A DNA stretch of 64,000 nucleotides from Blautia faecis (GTDB taxonomy: Bacteria; Bacillota; Clostridia; Lachnospirales; Lachnospiraceae), in the NCBI RefSeq assembly GCF_020554845.1, contig NZ_JAJCIA010000002.1:133573-197572 (forward strand), read 5' to 3'. The translations under genes and the position numbers were made by a program. The notes below the pieces were generated by a model that saw only the letters and a list, made by a program, of their open reading frames with translations, did no database searches and was not told where the DNA came from. Positions 62,087-64,000 of this stretch are shown piece by piece (position 1 is the stretch's first letter; every line of letters begins with the position of its first letter).

Positions 62087-62239
62087 GAACAGGCAAAAAG
62101 AAAAGACGCCGGACGCAAGCGTCCACATATCCCCGTCCATACCCGGCATGGCTGCGGTGATCTTGCCTATCGTCCTGCGTCGGTCTGCGTTATGGTACAT
62201 ACAGATCAAATTTTCTTCTTCCACGGTAAAGTGTATCAT
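62075..62239 (-). pseudogene. Truncated transposon-transfer assisting protein (TTRAP-like)
   Basis: A 54-residue frame starting MIHFTVEEENLICMY, the signature opening of the TTRAP family on conjugative transposons. The usual helical C-terminus is replaced by LASGVFSFCLFLRI, so the end has been lost at the repeat. GGAGG precedes the ATG. Confidence 0.65.
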
Positions 62240-62242
62240 TCC

Positions 62243-62430
62243 TCATACCTCCAATTCATTTTTCTTGGTTCTGGCCGCCGCCTTTTTCGGGCTGGTGGCC
62301 TGTTTGCTGTCGGCAAGCTGCTTGCGGATAGATGGCCGGGGCTTGCGAATACTCACATCACGGCGCTCATCTTTGTTAATCATGGCATATACCCCGTAGC
62401 GGACATATGAAAACAATGTTGAATCGAATG
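62243..62430 (-). pseudogene. C-terminal fragment of an element gene
   Basis: The frame SYVRYGVYAMINKDERRD then a lysine-rich tail ending KNELEV looks like the end of a conjugative-element protein. It has no start; an ATG within it (62383) is not preceded by a site. It lies next to the TTRAP-like gene on the same strand. Confidence 0.4.
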
Positions 62431-62446
62431 TTTTCTAAATTCCAAA

Positions 62447-62692
62447 CTTGCAGGAACCGTATTTGGCGGAGGTGCAGATGCTGTTGGCGCAATACAGGGC
62501 AATCCGGCATTAAAAGAGGCTTATGGGATGGGAAAAAAGTTTAAGGGGATGTATATGCAGAAGTGCGGCTTGAGGGACGGATCACTGGTCACGGTAACTG
62601 CATTGCTTGCGCAGGGATTAACGGATTCTTCTTTCCGTTACCATTTGGAAAGGCAGACTGTTAAATCATGGAACAAAACAGGAAATCAGTGA
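62447..62692 (+). pseudogene. Two-gene relic: flavodoxin-like C-terminus joined to a CMD segment
   Basis: The frame begins LAGTVFGGGADAVGAIQGNP and NPALKEAYGMGKK, the C-terminus of an NADPH-dependent FMN reductase/flavodoxin protein, and goes on in frame to LRDGSLVTVTALLAQGLTDS and SFRYHL, the middle of a carboxymuconolactone decarboxylase. Both end at 62692. This is a deletion fusion, not a working fusion protein. Confidence 0.6.
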
Positions 62693-62739
62693 ATAGGTAA
62701 ACTCTTTATAAACAACAGTATTATGGAGGTATACAGAAA

Positions 62740-63504
62740 ATGGGAAAAATAATACAGACAGCAGGAAAAAATACACTTGGTGAATTCGCACCGGAATTTG
62801 CACATTTTAACGATGATGTACTTTTCGGCGAAAACTGGAATAACCAGGATATCGACGTAAAAACAAGAAGCATTATCACAGTGGTTGCTCTGATGGCTTC
62901 CGGAATTACGGATTCTTCTTTAAAATATCATCTTCAAAATGCAAAAAATCATGGTGTGACACAAAAAGAGATTGCGGCAGTGATCACACATGCCGCATTC
63001 TATGCAGGTTGGCCAAAAGCATGGGCTGTTTTCAATCTTGCAAAGGAAGTGTGGGAAACAGGCGAAGGAGATTTGCCATACGAAGAGGAAGGGATGCGTG
63101 CGCATGCAAAAGAGATGGTATTTCCAATCGGTGTATCAAATGATGGCTTTGCACAGTATTTTTCCGGCAGAAGTTTTCTTGCACCGATTTCTACTTCTCA
63201 GGTTGGAATTTTCAATGTGACATTCGAACCTGGATGCAGAAATAACTGGCATATCCATCATGCAAAAAGTGGAGGTGGACAGATTCTGGTATGCGTTGCC
63301 GGAAGAGGATATTATCAAGAAGAAGGCAAAGAAGCTGTAGAAATGAAGCCAGGCGACTGCATCAATATTCCGGCAGAAGTGAAACACTGGCATGGCGCCG
63401 CACCAGATGAATGGTTTAGCCATCTTGCAATAGAGGTTCCGGGCGAAAATGGTTCTAATGAATGGCTTGAACCAGTAAGTGATGAAGAATATGGGAAATT
63501 ATAA
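62740..63504 (+). CDS. Carboxymuconolactone decarboxylase-like / cupin fusion protein
   Basis: A 254-residue protein: a CMD domain ([32 protein letters not shown]) of about 110 residues and a cupin domain with metal-type histidines in [19 protein letters not shown] and [20 protein letters not shown]. Fusions like this occur in gut anaerobes and may act on peroxides or quinone-like compounds; substrate unknown. GGAGG precedes the ATG. It is 47 bases after the CMD relic. Confidence 0.88.
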   Translation: MGKIIQTAGKNTLGEFAPEFAHFNDDVLFGENWNNQDIDVKTRSIITVVALMASGITDSSLKYHLQNAKNHGVTQKEIAAVITHAAFYAGWPKAWAVFNLAKEVWETGEGDLPYEEEGMRAHAKEMVFPIGVSNDGFAQYFSGRSFLAPISTSQVGIFNVTFEPGCRNNWHIHHAKSGGGQILVCVAGRGYYQEEGKEAVEMKPGDCINIPAEVKHWHGAAPDEWFSHLAIEVPGENGSNEWLEPVSDEEYGKL

Positions 63505-63520
63505 TAGGAAGGTGAATGAA

Positions 63521-63782
63521 ATGTTTGATAGAAATATTGTATTGAATAATGGAGTAAAAATTCCACAGCTTGGTCTTGGAACCTGGTTTATTGATGATGA
63601 TAAGGTTGCTGACGCTGTAAAAGCAGCGGTAGAGATTGGATATAGACATATTGATACTGCACAGGCATATGGTAATGAGCGTGGCGTGGGCAAAGGTTAA
63701 TCAGTGCGAAGACAGATATGTAGAGGGAAATCGAGCATCATGGAAAGCTCTTGAGGATGTAACGGACGAATTGAAAGAATAG
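63521..63782 (+). pseudogene. Aldo/keto reductase with internal deletion and frameshift
   Basis: The frame opens [20 protein letters not shown] and [16 protein letters not shown], the AKR start with the catalytic Asp and Tyr, then stops at 63700. A second frame from 63708 reads EDRYVEGNRASWKALED, which belongs about 100 residues later in AKRs. It follows the CMD-cupin gene by 16 bases. Confidence 0.65.
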
Positions 63783-63851
63783 AATCAGATGGCGTGGATA
63801 CAAGCTATGAACAACATTTACAATCGGGCGGAAGAGATTGTGATTCATTAG
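63756..63851 (+). pseudogene. TnpV-like transposon protein fragment
   Basis: VTDELKE, a stop codon, then NQMAWIQAMNNIYNRAEEIV resemble the end of TnpV, a protein of Tn4451-type transposons. It is fused to the AKR relic and ends at 63851. Confidence 0.5.
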
Positions 63852-63913
63852 TTGGTTCTGTAATAAAAAGTAAAATAAGCAAGACTGGATGTTATTTATA
63901 CATTATGTGAATT

Positions 63914-63943
63914 GGAACCAGCTCGGAAACGGGCTGGTTTCTT
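63914..63943 (+). terminator. Terminator near the window's right edge
   Basis: AACCAGC pairs with GCTGGTT around a short loop, followed by a T-run; consistent with the end of the tnpV relic. Confidence 0.65.
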
Positions 63944-63950
63944 TACTTTA

Positions 63951-64000
63951 TAGGAAAGACCGCCTGTGGCGCTCTCTTGAATTGAAAAATGCCCGCACGG
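63951..64000 (+). repeat. Second copy of the window-edge repeat
   Basis: Matches 1839-1888 (AGGAAAGACCGCCTGTGG ... ATGCCCGCACGG) with small differences and is cut by the window end. It lies after the TnpV relic. Confidence 0.6.

Larger units (their letters stand above)
56058..62430. mobile_element. Remnant integrative/conjugative element with lantibiotic immunity cargo
   Basis: The segment begins inside a methyltransferase gene and ends in scraps of two genes on the far side. It carries a lantibiotic immunity operon, a Tn916-type HTH protein, a TTRAP-type transposon transfer protein and a fragment of another element gene, all with higher GC than the flanks by eye. No integrase or relaxase remains, so it cannot move on its own. 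Several hairpins fill its left 600 bases. Confidence 0.7.

Noticed and set aside
61892..62410. Plus-strand frames at the right part of the mobile element
   Set aside because: They oppose the TTRAP-like and neighbouring minus-strand frames, which have family matches and a ribosome-binding site.
1..64000. CRISPR arrays, tRNA and rRNA genes
   Set aside because: No regularly spaced repeats, no tRNA T-loop/anticodon arrangement and no rRNA-like sequence was recognised by reading; a tRNAscan or Infernal run would be decisive.

Overview
The window looks like the chromosome of a Gram-positive gut anaerobe of the Lachnospiraceae (Blautia/Ruminococcus-like). This is inferred from AGGAGG-type ribosome-binding sites, low-to-middle GC, the 2,3-bisphosphoglycerate-independent phosphoglycerate mutase, DUF3786- and CooC-type proteins as found in acetogens and their relatives, many small palindromic dispersed repeats, and a decayed Tn4451/Tn916-style integrative element carrying lantibiotic immunity. 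I cannot name a species from sequence alone.

Layout. 1-1.4 kb: the end of pgk, then tpiA. 2-7 kb: a redox/metal cluster with an Rrf2 regulator, a YgbA-like protein, a DUF3786 protein, a TetR regulator, three tandem CooC-type ATPases and a small zinc ribbon; two of its transcription units start from near-identical promoter/operator regions. 7.3-10.2 kb: a membrane-anchored glycoside hydrolase family 3 protein with its two catalytic domains in swapped order. 10.4-13.8 kb: a Fur/Zur-type regulator, four GCAAAT-type boxes, a collapsed zinc-uptake locus and two YibE/F membrane proteins. 14-33 kb: mostly housekeeping genes: Na/Pi cotransporter, gpmI, homoserine dehydrogenase, MATE pump, L,D-transpeptidase, HAD phosphatase, sfsA-mutY, glycosyltransferase, PAP2 protein, lipid kinase and topB.

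33-44 kb: a cysteine-cluster protein, a Lon-like AAA+ protein without a protease domain, a Nudix hydrolase, a TPP riboswitch driving a thiamine-precursor ABC transporter, then an NhaC antiporter with an alcohol dehydrogenase and a GPH sugar symporter that share an operator. 44-54 kb: an alpha/beta hydrolase, a gamma carbonic anhydrase, a PLD-helicase-DUF3427 protein with a Nudix partner, a histidine phosphatase, and a three-gene operon (degenerate-HD/RelA-SpoT-like protein, membrane acyltransferase, transglutaminase) that is the best candidate for an undescribed system. 54-64 kb: a ZIP metal transporter followed by a graveyard of truncated genes around a remnant integrative element (about 56.06-62.43 kb) whose cargo is an apparently intact lantibiotic immunity operon (two-component system, lipoprotein, LanFEG-like ABC transporter), then a carboxymuconolactone decarboxylase-cupin fusion and aldo/keto reductase and TnpV relics.

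Themes. Metal handling recurs (CooC-type maturation factors, Zur-type boxes, a ZIP transporter with a perfect palindrome upstream). Gene decay is frequent, and several relics join the start of one gene to the end of another, or lose an internal piece, which points to deletion rather than point mutation. At least two families of palindromic dispersed repeats occupy intergenic spaces. No rRNA, tRNA or CRISPR array was recognised.
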